A stretch of 39,529 nt of DNA from Paractinoplanes ferrugineus (GCF_016862195.1 NZ_BOMM01000088.1:1-39529), one strand, 5' to 3'. Shown: positions 24,787-32,702, counted from the first letter of the stretch. Numbers and translations are program-made. The notes: generated by a model not told the origin, from the sequence alone.

Positions 24787-25910
24787 TGCTGCCGTACGGT
24801 CGGCAGTCCATCGACCAGTCGGACGTCGACGCGGTGGTGGCCGCGCTCGGCAGCGACTGGCTGACCACCGGCCCGCGGGTCGCCCAGTTCGAGGCCGACA
24901 TCGAGGCCGTCGCCGGCGCCCCGGCGGTGACCGTCACCAACGGCACGACCGCGTTGCACGCCGCCTACGCGGCGGCCGGCGTCGGCCCCGGGGACGAGGT
25001 CGTCACCACGCCGATGACGTTCGTGGCGACTGCGTCGGGCGCCAACCTCTTCGGCGCAAAGGTGATCTTCGCGGACGTCGAGGACGAGACCGCCAACCTC
25101 GACCCGGCCGCGGTCGAGGCCGTGGTCACCCCGCGCACCAAGGCGATCACGGCGGTCGACTACGCCGGCCACCCGGCCGAGTACGACGCCCTCCGCAAGA
25201 TCGCCGAGCGGGTCGGGGCGGTGACGATCGGCGACGCGGCCCACGCGATCGGGTCGACCTACCACGGTCGTCCGGTCGGCACGCTCGCCGACCTGACCAC
25301 GTTCTCGTTCTTCCCGACCAAGAACCTGACCACCGCCGAGGGCGGCGCGGTCGCCTCCACCCGGGCCGACCTGCTCGCCCGCGCGCGTACCTTCCGCAAC
25401 ATCGGCATGGTCCGCGACCAGGACAAGCTCCGGCACCCCGACGAGGGCGGCTGGTTCTACGAGGTGCAGTCGTTCGGCCTGAACTTCCGGCTGCCCGACC
25501 TGCTCTGCGCGCTCGGCAGCTCGCAGCTGGCCCGGCTCGCCGGCTTCAAGGCGGAACGGCAGCGGCTCACCGCGCGCTACGACGAGCTCCTCGGCGACGT
25601 GCCCGGCCTGCGGCTCCCGGTGCAGCGCGAGGGCGTCGACCCGATGCGCCACCTCTACCCGGTGCGCGTCCTCGACGGCCGGCGGCGCGAGGTCTACGAC
25701 CGGATGCGCGAAGCCGGGATCGGGGTGCAGGTCAACTACATCCCGGTCTACTGGCACCCGGTCTACGAGGACCTCGGCTACCAGCGCGGCATGTGTCCGG
25801 TGGCCGAGGCGTTCTACGCTGAACAGCTGTCGTTGCCCCTCTTCGTAGGCCTGACCGACGCCGACCAGGACCGGGTCGTGGAGGCCTTGCGGAACATCCT
25901 CGGGAGCTAG
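24786..25910 (+). CDS. pseC: UDP-4-keto-6-deoxy-AltNAc aminotransferase
   Basis: A 374-residue DegT/DnrJ/EryC1-type PLP sugar aminotransferase. It should transaminate the PseB product to UDP-4-amino-4,6-dideoxy-L-AltNAc. The N-terminal LPYGRQSIDQSDVDAVV and SDWLTTGPRVAQFE, the substrate-site VTVTNGTTALHAAY, GDAAHAIGS and the PLP lysine (about K179) in FFPTKNLTTAEGG are all present, followed by NFRLPDLLCALG and the C-terminal VQVNYIPVYWHP. TGATG overlap with pseB indicates coupling. Confidence 0.94.
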   Translation: MLPYGRQSIDQSDVDAVVAALGSDWLTTGPRVAQFEADIEAVAGAPAVTVTNGTTALHAAYAAAGVGPGDEVVTTPMTFVATASGANLFGAKVIFADVEDETANLDPAAVEAVVTPRTKAITAVDYAGHPAEYDALRKIAERVGAVTIGDAAHAIGSTYHGRPVGTLADLTTFSFFPTKNLTTAEGGAVASTRADLLARARTFRNIGMVRDQDKLRHPDEGGWFYEVQSFGLNFRLPDLLCALGSSQLARLAGFKAERQRLTARYDELLGDVPGLRLPVQREGVDPMRHLYPVRVLDGRRREVYDRMREAGIGVQVNYIPVYWHPVYEDLGYQRGMCPVAEAFYAEQLSLPLFVGLTDADQDRVVEALRNILGS

Positions 25911-25913
25911 TCG

Positions 25914-26741
25914 GTGCACCACGCCAACCACTTCTACGGCCACGCGCACGTGCTCGCGGAATACTGCGGTCTCGACCCGGCGAACCCGCCCCGGATCGAC
26001 GGCTACGTGCAGCACGGCTGGAACGTGGTGGACGGACTGGGCCCCGGCACGCCGTACGCGCCGGGGAAGCCCATCTTCCTGTGGTCCGAGCAGACCCGTC
26101 GGCGGGCGTGGTCGATGGGTCGCCGGCAGGCGACCGTCATCGGCGCGCCCTTCCTCTACCTCCTCGAGTTCGCCCGGCCGCCCGCCGACCCGACTCGCCG
26201 GGGCACGATCTGGTATCCCTTCCACGGCTGGGAGCGCCAGGACGTGGAGGGCGACCACCGGCGCCTGATCGACGAGATCATGTCGACCGAGGACGGACCG
26301 GTCACGTTCTGCCTGTACTGGCACGAGTTCCGCAACGACAAGGTCCGCGCGGTCTACGAGAAGGCCGGCCGGGTCATCTGCCACGGCTACCGCGGCCAGC
26401 AGTGGCTCGACACCGACATCCACTTCCTGCACAACCAGCTCGCCGAGCTGCGCGCCCACTCGCGGGTGGCGTCCAACCGATTGAGCAGCGCGATTTTCTA
26501 CGGGGTGGCGGCGGGTTGCCGGCCGGCGGTCTACGGTGACCCGATGCAACTGGAGTCCGAGGATCTCTCCACCGCCGAACGCATCCGGCGGCAGTGGCCT
26601 GAGCTGCACGGCAAGCACCCCGACCCGGCTGCCGCCCGCCCCAGCGCACTGGCCGAACTGGGCGCCGGATATCTTGCTTCCCCGGCCGAGCTGCGCGTAC
26701 TGCTCGGCTGGACGAACGAAGGGGTGACGACCGCGGCATGA
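25914..26741 (+). CDS. Unassigned protein of the pse operon, possible GT-B-like glycosyltransferase
   Basis: A 275-residue soluble protein that I cannot place in a named family. Features resembling GT-B glycosyltransferases of surface-glycan loci: a QHGWN segment near residue 33, IFLWSEQTRRRAWSMGRR then VIGAPFLYLL, WYPFHGWERQD, and a C-terminal RVASNRLSSAIFYGVAAG followed by PAVYGDP, reminiscent of a nucleotide-sugar binding end. It has no membrane helix. GTG 25914 has CGGGAG 7 nt upstream, 3 nt after pseC, and its TGA overlaps the next ATG (ATGA). Its position inside the pathway operon makes it the best local candidate for the pseudaminic acid transferase. This is inference. Confidence 0.55.
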   Translation: MHHANHFYGHAHVLAEYCGLDPANPPRIDGYVQHGWNVVDGLGPGTPYAPGKPIFLWSEQTRRRAWSMGRRQATVIGAPFLYLLEFARPPADPTRRGTIWYPFHGWERQDVEGDHRRLIDEIMSTEDGPVTFCLYWHEFRNDKVRAVYEKAGRVICHGYRGQQWLDTDIHFLHNQLAELRAHSRVASNRLSSAIFYGVAAGCRPAVYGDPMQLESEDLSTAERIRRQWPELHGKHPDPAAARPSALAELGAGYLASPAELRVLLGWTNEGVTTAA

Positions 26742-28435
26742 TCCGGTTGATCGGCGGCGAGATGCCGACCTGGACCGAAGATCAGCCGGCGGCCGGCGGA
26801 GCGCTGTTACGCTCCGTGGTCGAACGGCTCCCACCCGACGTCGAGGTGCTGATCGCCGGCCCGCACGACGAGGCCCTGATCGAGGCGCTCGCCGGCCGCG
26901 CCTCGGTGACGTGCCTGGTCCGTTCGCAGCCGGACGCCGGCGTCCTCGACGCCAAGGGCATCGAGGTCCTCTGCGGATCCCTGCCCAAGCTCGACCGCGA
27001 ACGCTGGGACGTGGTGGTCGCGCTCGACGGCGTGGGCCGGCTCTGTTCGGTCGAAGGGCCCCAGCTCGGCTGGGCGGAAAGCCTGGCCGTGCTCAAGCGT
27101 GCCCTGCGCCCCGGCGGCATGCTGCTGCTCACCGTCGAGAACGAGCTGGGCGTGCACCGCCTGGTCGACCCGCTCACCGACACCGCGCCGCAGGGCGACG
27201 GCGGGTGGCAGCCGACCGGCGAGTTCGACCCGAGCCGCCCCGGCACCCCCACCCGGCTGACCGCCCGACTCGCCGCCGAGGGCCTGACCACCGACTGGCT
27301 CGGCGCGCTCTGGCCCACCCCGGCCGCGCCCACCCTGCTCACCACCCCGGCCGCCCTGACCGACGGCCCGGTCGACGCCCTCGCCGCGTTCGCCGCCGCC
27401 GCGCTCGGCGCCGCCTACGCGCGGAAGAGCGCCCTGAGCGACCCACGCCGGCTGACCGCCACCGCCGTCCGCGCCGGCCTGGGCTCCGAGCTGGCCGCCG
27501 GCTGGCTGATCACCGCCCGCTTGTCCGCCCAGCCCTCGCCTTCTCCCCAGCCCTCGCCTTCTACCCAGTCTTCGCTTTCCACCCAACCCCTGCCATCCAC
27601 CCAGCCCCTGCCATCCGAGCAGCCCCTGCCATCCGAGCAGCCCTCGCTTTCCCCTCGGCCCATGCCGCCGGCGCTGCTCAGCACGGCCACGGGCGTGGTG
27701 CTCGAGGTGGCCCCGGACCCCGACGGTGCCTGGGTGCGCCGGGTGGTCGGCGGCCCGCCGCTCGGCGGCTCCGCCCTCGACGGCCCGGAGCTCGACAGCC
27801 CAGAGCTCGACAGCCCGGCGCTTGCCGGGCCGGCGCTCGACAGCTCGGCGCTGGAGGGGCCGTTGCCGGTCGGGCGGCTGCTTGAGGAGCTGCTGCTCGG
27901 CGCCTCGTTGCGGGGCGACCTGCCGGAGCTCCGCCGGCTGCTGGCGGGCTGGATGGCCGCCCTGCCCGGGGCCGGCGCCGACAATGTCGTCGTCGAGCAC
28001 GACGCTTTCGTCCTGCTCGATCCGGCCGCGCCGGAGGTGGCGGATCCGCTGCGCCGGTTCGCCGACACGCTGCTGACCGGCGGTTACGCGAACCCGTGGC
28101 CCGCCTACACCGACCCGGCGACGCTCACCGCGATCCTGCGCGGTGCCGCTGGGTTGCCCGGCGACTACCCCGCGGTTATGGACGGCGAAGATCCGCCTGT
28201 GCCAGACTCCCGCCGCGAGCACGAGGAGCAGCTCCGGGCCCTTCGCCGTGAGCTGGAAACGGCCGTGTCCCGCGCGGATTTCTACGAGAAACTGCTCACC
28301 AAACGGGAGAAGGAACTCCAGAAAGCCCGCCGCCAGATCGCCACTTTCGGTGACAAGGTCGGCTATCGAGTAGTGAAGCTTGGGTATGGCGTAGCGCGTA
28401 AGGCCCGCAACAGCCTTCGAAAAGGGAACAAATGA
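26738..28435 (+). CDS. Methyltransferase-like protein with repeat-rich linker (paralogue 2)
   Basis: A 565-residue paralogue of the protein at 12641-14497. The N-terminal Rossmann-like domain has VLIAGPHDEALIEALAG, WDVVVALDGVGRL and LKRALRPGGMLLLTVENELG; as in the paralogue, the glycine-rich SAM loop is replaced by AGPH. LSDPRRL lies near residue 234. Two repeat tracts follow, hexapeptides PLPSTQ/PLPSEQ (27533-27658) and pentapeptides of ELDSP type (27773-27862), a low-complexity linker. The C-terminus is a coiled coil (RREHEEQLRALRRELE, KREKELQKARRQ) and a basic tail ending RKARNSLRKGNK. It overlaps the preceding gene and pseF by ATGA on both sides, so it is an integral operon member. Function unknown; modification or scaffolding of the glycan machinery is plausible. 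Confidence 0.78.
   Translation: MIRLIGGEMPTWTEDQPAAGGALLRSVVERLPPDVEVLIAGPHDEALIEALAGRASVTCLVRSQPDAGVLDAKGIEVLCGSLPKLDRERWDVVVALDGVGRLCSVEGPQLGWAESLAVLKRALRPGGMLLLTVENELGVHRLVDPLTDTAPQGDGGWQPTGEFDPSRPGTPTRLTARLAAEGLTTDWLGALWPTPAAPTLLTTPAALTDGPVDALAAFAAAALGAAYARKSALSDPRRLTATAVRAGLGSELAAGWLITARLSAQPSPSPQPSPSTQSSLSTQPLPSTQPLPSEQPLPSEQPSLSPRPMPPALLSTATGVVLEVAPDPDGAWVRRVVGGPPLGGSALDGPELDSPELDSPALAGPALDSSALEGPLPVGRLLEELLLGASLRGDLPELRRLLAGWMAALPGAGADNVVVEHDAFVLLDPAAPEVADPLRRFADTLLTGGYANPWPAYTDPATLTAILRGAAGLPGDYPAVMDGEDPPVPDSRREHEEQLRALRRELETAVSRADFYEKLLTKREKELQKARRQIATFGDKVGYRVVKLGYGVARKARNSLRKGNK
27533..27658 (+). repeat. Seven 18-bp tandem repeats encoding P/S/Q-rich hexapeptides
   Basis: Seven contiguous 18-bp units encode PSPSPQ, PSPSTQ, SSLSTQ, PLPSTQ, PLPSEQ, PLPSEQ and PSLSPR. 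Units 5 and 6 are identical, suggesting recent slippage or recombination. The unit length is a multiple of three, so copy changes keep the frame. Confidence 0.85.
27773..27862 (+). repeat. Six 15-bp tandem repeats encoding (A/E)LDSP pentapeptides
   Basis: Six contiguous 15-bp units encode ALDGP, ELDSP, ELDSP, ALAGP, ALDSS and ALEGP. They are in frame, with synonymous and conservative differences between copies. Confidence 0.8.
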
Positions 28436-29157
28436 CCACCCTTGGCATCATTCAGGCACGGATGGACTCCTCGCGCCTTCCGGGCAAGGTCCTGCTGAAG
28501 CTCGGCGGCCGCAGCGTGCTCGAACGTTGCGTCCGTGGTGCGCAGCAGAGCGGTGTTCTCGACCAGGTGATCGTGGCGACGACGGTCGAGGCGACCGACG
28601 ACGTGATCGTCGAGGAATGCGCCCGGATCGGGATCCCCTGCCACCGCGGGCCGGTCGACGACGTGCTCGCCCGGTTCCTCGGCGTGCTCGACGAGCACGA
28701 GAGCGACGTCGTGGTGCGGTTCACCGCGGACAACCCACTTATCGACCCGGCGATCATCGCTCGGGCACACCGGGTGTTCGTGGCCTCCGGCGCCGACTAT
28801 CTGACCACGTCGATCGCCCACACGCTGCCGCGCGGCCTGGACGTCGAGATGGTCCGCACCCCGGTGCTGCGCGCCGTCGACGCGCTCGCCACCAAGCACC
28901 ACCGGGTGCACGTGACCTCGTACATCTACACGCACGCCGACGACTTCGACGTGATCGGCCTGACCCTGCAGCCCGACCTGTCGCACCTGCGGCTCACCGT
29001 GGACACCGAGGACGACTGGAGAGTGGTCTCGGCGATCGTCGACCACTTCGGCGACGAACCGGTGGCGCTGCGCGAGCTGACCGCCTGGCTGACCGCCCAC
29101 CCCGAGCTGGTCGAGATGAACGCCCACGTGCTGCAGAAGGCGCTCGTACAGGCGTGA
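28432..29157 (+). CDS. pseF: CMP-pseudaminic acid cytidylyltransferase (SpsF/PseF type)
   Basis: A 241-residue nucleotidyltransferase of the CTP_transf_3 class. It opens with GIIQARMDSSRLPGKVL, the CTP-binding signature of SpsF/NeuA-like enzymes, and has FTADNPLIDP with the metal-binding aspartate. It should activate pseudaminic acid to CMP-Pse. The SpsF-like form is shorter and more divergent than Helicobacter-type PseF, so specificity rests on context: the start overlaps the paralogue-2 stop (ATGA) and the stop overlaps the pseG GTG (GTGA). Confidence 0.85.
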   Translation: MTTLGIIQARMDSSRLPGKVLLKLGGRSVLERCVRGAQQSGVLDQVIVATTVEATDDVIVEECARIGIPCHRGPVDDVLARFLGVLDEHESDVVVRFTADNPLIDPAIIARAHRVFVASGADYLTTSIAHTLPRGLDVEMVRTPVLRAVDALATKHHRVHVTSYIYTHADDFDVIGLTLQPDLSHLRLTVDTEDDWRVVSAIVDHFGDEPVALRELTAWLTAHPELVEMNAHVLQKALVQA

Positions 29158-30173
29158 CGATCGTCGGCATCCGCTGCGACGCCGGTGCGCGCACCGGCGT
29201 CGGGCATCTGGTCCGGTGCGTGGCGCTCGCCGAGGAGCTCGTGGCACGCAACGTGCGGGTCCACTTCCTGGCCGACCTCGGTGGCGTCGAGTGGGCCGAG
29301 GCGCAGCTCGTCCAGCGTGGTCTGCCCTGGTCACCGCCCCCGGGCGAGGCGGCCGGGCTGGTCGCCGAGGCGGAGCGCCTCGGGCTCGACGCACTGGTGA
29401 TCGACTCGTACACGCTGCCGCCGGCGCACAGTGTGGCGGTGCGGGCGGCCGGGCGGCCGGTGCTGGCCGTCGTGGACGGTGACTTCCGCGGCCAGACCGC
29501 CGACATCTACGTCGACCAGAACCTCGACTCGGTGATCACGGTCGCCGGGGCGGTCGGGCTGGCCGGGCTGGACTACGCGTTGCTGCGTGGATCGGTGCGG
29601 CAGCTGCGTCCGCTCGCTCCGCCGGTGCACGGCTCCGCCCGTACGCCGAAGGTGGTCGCGTTTTTCGGCGGAACCGACGCCTATCGCGCGGCGCCGCAGG
29701 TGGCCGCACTCCTCGCCGCGACCGGCGTGCCCGTCGAGGCGACGATCATCGGCGCGAACGAGGGACTGCGCACCGAGCTGCGGGCCGTCCAGGCCGGGCC
29801 GGACCAGCACTTCGAGATCATCCCACCCACCGACGACCTGCCGAAACTCCTCGCCGGCGCGGACCTCGCGGTCAGCGCCAGCGGCACCTCGACGTGGGAA
29901 CTGCTCTGCCTCGGTCTCGCTTCGGCGCTGGTCTGGGTGGTCGACAACCAAATTCTCGGGTACGACCGGACCATGGCTCGCGGCTTCGCGGCCGGTCTCG
30001 GGCAGCTCGGCCATTTCGACGACCGCTCGCTCGAGACGCTGCGGACCGTGCTCACCGACGCCGACCTGCGCACCGCCCTGGCCGCCCGGGCGTGGGCGGC
30101 CGTGGACGGACGCGGCGTGGAACGGGTGGCCGACGCGCTGCTGACCGCGGCTACGGCTGGGTCACCTCGATGA
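29154..30173 (+). CDS. pseG: UDP-2,4-diacetamido-2,4,6-trideoxy-L-altropyranose hydrolase
   Basis: A 339-residue GT-B-fold hydrolase that removes UDP from the PseH product to give the free sugar used by PseI. The N-terminus IRCDAGARTGVGHLVRCVALAEEL carries the catalytic histidine (H18) in the G-x-GH-x-x-R motif. Also visible are VIDSY, VDQN, FFGGTDAY, and the UDP-site SASGTSTWELLCLGL. Length and motif order match PseG. The GTG start overlaps the pseF stop (GTGA). Its 3' end overlaps the convergent oxidoreductase by 23 bp. Confidence 0.93.
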   Translation: MTIVGIRCDAGARTGVGHLVRCVALAEELVARNVRVHFLADLGGVEWAEAQLVQRGLPWSPPPGEAAGLVAEAERLGLDALVIDSYTLPPAHSVAVRAAGRPVLAVVDGDFRGQTADIYVDQNLDSVITVAGAVGLAGLDYALLRGSVRQLRPLAPPVHGSARTPKVVAFFGGTDAYRAAPQVAALLAATGVPVEATIIGANEGLRTELRAVQAGPDQHFEIIPPTDDLPKLLAGADLAVSASGTSTWELLCLGLASALVWVVDNQILGYDRTMARGFAAGLGQLGHFDDRSLETLRTVLTDADLRTALAARAWAAVDGRGVERVADALLTAATAGSPR

Positions 30174-31164
30174 CCACCTTGCCGACGGCGTTCTGCTCGA
30201 CGGCCTCGTGGGCCGCCGACACCTGCTCGAACGGGAACCGCAGAATCGGCAGGCCGGCCTCCTCGCCGACCTTGAACGCGCCCGCGTCGACCGCCTCGGC
30301 GACGGCCGCGACCGCATTGTCCTTCTCCTGGACCGTGGTCGTGTAGGTCAGCACGAAGTCGAGGCTCACGTTCTTGAGCATCGCCTTGAAGCTGGGGATC
30401 GTGACCTCGCCGGCCACGTAGATGGCGATGTTGCCACCCGGCGCGATCACCGCCAGGTCGGTGCGCAGGTTCTCGGTGTTCACCTCGACCACCACCTGCA
30501 CGCCCGGCGGCGCAAGCTCCTTGACCCGGGCGGCGACGTCTTCCTCGCGGTAGTTGACCACCGCGTCGGCCCCGGCGGCGGTCGCGAGGTCGGCCTTCTC
30601 CTTGGAGCTGACCGTGGTCAGCACGGTGGCCCCGGCCCACTTGGCGAGCTGGATCGCCGCATTGCCGACCGCGCCCGCACCACCCGCCACCAGCACGATG
30701 CGCCCGTCGAGGGCCCCCGGCGCCAGGCGGGCCGGCCCGTCACTGGCGAGCGTGAGGCAGCGGTGCGCGGTGAGCGCCGGAATGCCCAGCGCCGCCCCGA
30801 CCTCGAACGGCACGTCGTCGTTCATCCGCACGACCTGGCGGCGGGGCAGCACCACGAGCTCCTGGGCGGTCCCGTTGGCCCGCCCGTAACTCGCGTCCCA
30901 GACCCAGACCCGGTCGCCCGCCTCCAACCCGGTGACCCCCTCGCCGACCGCGTCGACGACCCCGGCGCCGTCCTGGTTGGGCACCCGCGGCGGGGCGACC
31001 CCGTCGGGCACACCACGGCCCGCCCGGGTGCCGGTGTCGGTCGGGTTGACGGCGGACAGCACGATCCGGACCCGTACCTCCCCCGCCCCCACGGACGGCG
31101 TCTCCCGCTCGACGATCTGCAGGACGGCGGCGGGACCGGGCTCTTCAAAGACGGCAGCTAGCAT
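30151..31164 (-). CDS. Zinc-independent NADPH:quinone oxidoreductase (MDR family)
   Basis: A 337-residue medium-chain dehydrogenase/reductase. The N-terminal GroES-like domain has EVRVRIVLSAVNPTDTGTR and PNQDGAGVVDAVGEGV; the cofactor loop is VAGGAGAVGNAAIQLAKWAG. Zinc-binding cysteines are absent, as in quinone oxidoreductases. It probably reduces quinones or enones with NADPH. ATG 31164 is chosen because TAGTGT lies exactly 7 nt upstream (leaderless); an in-frame GTG at 31173 would add three residues. An IS4-family element lies 17 nt upstream of the ATG, and its target duplication includes the TAGTGT. No link to the pseudaminic genes is evident beyond the tail overlap with pseG. Confidence 0.9.
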   Translation of the reverse strand: MLAAVFEEPGPAAVLQIVERETPSVGAGEVRVRIVLSAVNPTDTGTRAGRGVPDGVAPPRVPNQDGAGVVDAVGEGVTGLEAGDRVWVWDASYGRANGTAQELVVLPRRQVVRMNDDVPFEVGAALGIPALTAHRCLTLASDGPARLAPGALDGRIVLVAGGAGAVGNAAIQLAKWAGATVLTTVSSKEKADLATAAGADAVVNYREEDVAARVKELAPPGVQVVVEVNTENLRTDLAVIAPGGNIAIYVAGEVTIPSFKAMLKNVSLDFVLTYTTTVQEKDNAVAAVAEAVDAGAFKVGEEAGLPILRFPFEQVSAAHEAVEQNAVGKVVIEVTQP

Positions 31165-31171
31165 GCGTCCC

Positions 31172-31177
31172 ACACTA
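31172..31177 (-). promoter_or_regulatory. Candidate -10 for leaderless oxidoreductase, inside the IS target duplication
   Basis: TAGTGT on the minus strand is 7 nt before the ATG at 31164. It is the first six bases of the 10-bp target duplication, so the insertion kept the -10 but separated it from its original upstream sequence. Confidence 0.4.
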
Positions 31178-31181
31178 GGCC
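31172..31181. repeat. Left target-site duplication of the IS element
   Basis: ACACTAGGCC, repeated exactly at 32693-32702 on the other side of the element. Confidence 0.9.
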
Positions 31182-31220
31182 CAACGCCGTTCAGTTAGGC
31201 GTGGCTGGTGGCTGTCAAGG
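31182..31220 (+). repeat. Left terminal inverted repeat of the IS element
   Basis: 39 nt beginning CAACGCCGTTCAGTTAGG and ending TGTCAAGG; it matches the right end at 33 of 39 positions, with the outer 18 identical. Read outward it contains TTGACA. Confidence 0.9.
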
Positions 31221-31300
31221 TGTGTTGATCGGGAAGTGAGAAGCGGAGTTCCGGTATCAAGGTTTGTCACTCCAAGACAACCCAGAACCAGGAACTCCGC

Positions 31301-32659
31301 TTGGCCGATCACATTGCCACAACCCGTACGACGACGGTAGCCGCGGGGGTATACGCGCCGGGCCACCTCGGCGAACTGACCCGGCTTGTGCCGTTCGAGA
31401 TGATCGACGACATCCTCGCCGTTACCGGACGCACGCAGGCCCGGACCCGGCTGTTACCGGCCCGGGTCGTGATGTATTTACTGCTCGCGGGCTGTCTGTT
31501 CGCCGAGCTCGGCTACCGGCAGGTCTGGGCCAAACTCGTCGCCGGCCTGCACGGCCTGCCGATCGTCACCCCGTCCGGCAGCGCTCTGCGGCAAGCCCGG
31601 CAACGGCTCGGCCCCGCACCGATGCGGGCCTTGTTCGACCTGCTGCGCGGTCCCGCGATCACCACCGCCGGTCAGGTGCGCTGGTGCGGCCTGCTGCTGA
31701 CGGTCGTCGACGGGACAACCATGGTCGTCGCGGACTCGGCCGCCAACACCCGCCGCTACACCAAACACGGCTGCGCCAACGGCACCTCGTCCGGCTACCC
31801 GCAACTACGTTTGAGCGCCCTGCTGACCTGCGGCACCCGCTCGGTCATCGACGCCGTGTTCCATCCCATCAGCGTCGGCGAGATCGCCCAGGCCCGCACC
31901 CTGGCCCGCAGCCTGCGCCCCGGCATGCTGCTGCTGGCCGACCGCAACTACGCCGCTGCGGACCTGCTCACCACGATCACCACCAGCGGCGCGGACCTGC
32001 TGATCCGCTGCAAGAACGGCCGCAGACTCACCACGACCGGCCGTCTCGCCGACGGCTCCTGGCTGACCCGCATCGGTGGCCTGCCCCTGCGCGTGATCGA
32101 GGCCCGGATCAGCATCACAACCACGACCGGCACCCGCACCGGCGACTACCGGCTGCTGACCACCCTGCTCAACCCACGCCGCTACCCAGCCGCCGAACTG
32201 GTCCAGCTCTACCACCAACGCTGGGAGATCGAGACCGCCTACCTCGAACTGAAATCCTCGATCCTCGGCGGCAGGGTCCTGCGCTCGCGCACTCCCGACG
32301 GCATCGACCAGGAACTCCACGCCCTCCTGATCACCTATCAACTCCTGCGCACCGCGATGGTCGACGCCACCGACACCCAGCCCGGCACCGATCCCGACCG
32401 GGCCAGTTTCACCACCGCCCTGAACACCGCCCGCGACCAGGTCGTCAACGCCGCAGGCATCATCACCGGCACCGTCATCGACCTGGTCGGCATCATCGGC
32501 ACCAACATCCTGAACAACCTGCTACCCGACCGCCGGATCCGCACCAAAACCCGCATGATCAAACGCTCGAACAGCAAATACCAAGCCCGCGGCCCCAACA
32601 TCGACCGGCGCAGCTACCCAGCCAGCACCAGCATCAACATCATCAGCCCTGACCCTTGA
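31301..32659 (+). CDS. IS4-family DDE transposase
   Basis: A 452-residue transposase. The N-terminal region (about residues 20-110) is the IS4 DNA-binding-like domain (LLPARVVMYLLLAGCLFAEL), followed by the RNase-H catalytic core: D137 in VVDGTTM, D214 in LLADRNY, and the YREK signature Y304-R307-E311-K318 in YHQRWEIETAYLELK. The start is TTG 31301 with AGGA about 8 nt upstream; no in-frame ATG or GTG nearby is better. The stop lies inside the right inverted repeat. A second long frame over the same bases is a GC artefact. Confidence 0.95.
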   Translation: MADHIATTRTTTVAAGVYAPGHLGELTRLVPFEMIDDILAVTGRTQARTRLLPARVVMYLLLAGCLFAELGYRQVWAKLVAGLHGLPIVTPSGSALRQARQRLGPAPMRALFDLLRGPAITTAGQVRWCGLLLTVVDGTTMVVADSAANTRRYTKHGCANGTSSGYPQLRLSALLTCGTRSVIDAVFHPISVGEIAQARTLARSLRPGMLLLADRNYAAADLLTTITTSGADLLIRCKNGRRLTTTGRLADGSWLTRIGGLPLRVIEARISITTTTGTRTGDYRLLTTLLNPRRYPAAELVQLYHQRWEIETAYLELKSSILGGRVLRSRTPDGIDQELHALLITYQLLRTAMVDATDTQPGTDPDRASFTTALNTARDQVVNAAGIITGTVIDLVGIIGTNILNNLLPDRRIRTKTRMIKRSNSKYQARGPNIDRRSYPASTSINIISPDP

Positions 32660-32692
32660 CAACAACCAACACCACCTAACTGAACGGCGTTG
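32654..32692 (-). repeat. Right terminal inverted repeat of the IS element
   Basis: Inverted partner of 31182-31220, ending at GGCGTTG. It includes the last bases of the transposase gene and, read outward, a TTGACA with TAACTG 15 nt further. Confidence 0.9.
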
Positions 32693-32702
32693 ACACTAGG
32701 CC
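32693..32702. repeat. Right target-site duplication of the IS element
   Basis: ACACTAGGCC, identical to 31172-31181. Confidence 0.9.

Larger units (their letters stand above)
31182..32692 (+). mobile_element. Complete IS4-family insertion sequence, 1511 bp
   Basis: The element has 39-nt terminal inverted repeats (31182-31220 and 32654-32692), an intact DDE transposase, and a perfect 10-bp target duplication ACACTAGGCC. Every hallmark of a recent, potentially active insertion is present. It sits in the former divergent promoter region between the quinone oxidoreductase and the MFS pump, which would have been about 117 bp before insertion. The 9-12 bp duplication length agrees with the IS4 family. 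Confidence 0.93.

Noticed and set aside
27533..27862. CRISPR array
   Set aside because: Repeats are contiguous 15- and 18-bp coding units without spacers, inside an open reading frame; no cas genes.
31264..32652. Second long plus-strand frame inside the IS, possibly a frameshifted transposase part
   Set aside because: The 31301-32659 frame alone holds all DDE and YREK residues; the other translation is Arg/His/Pro-rich without motifs, so no programmed frameshift is needed.
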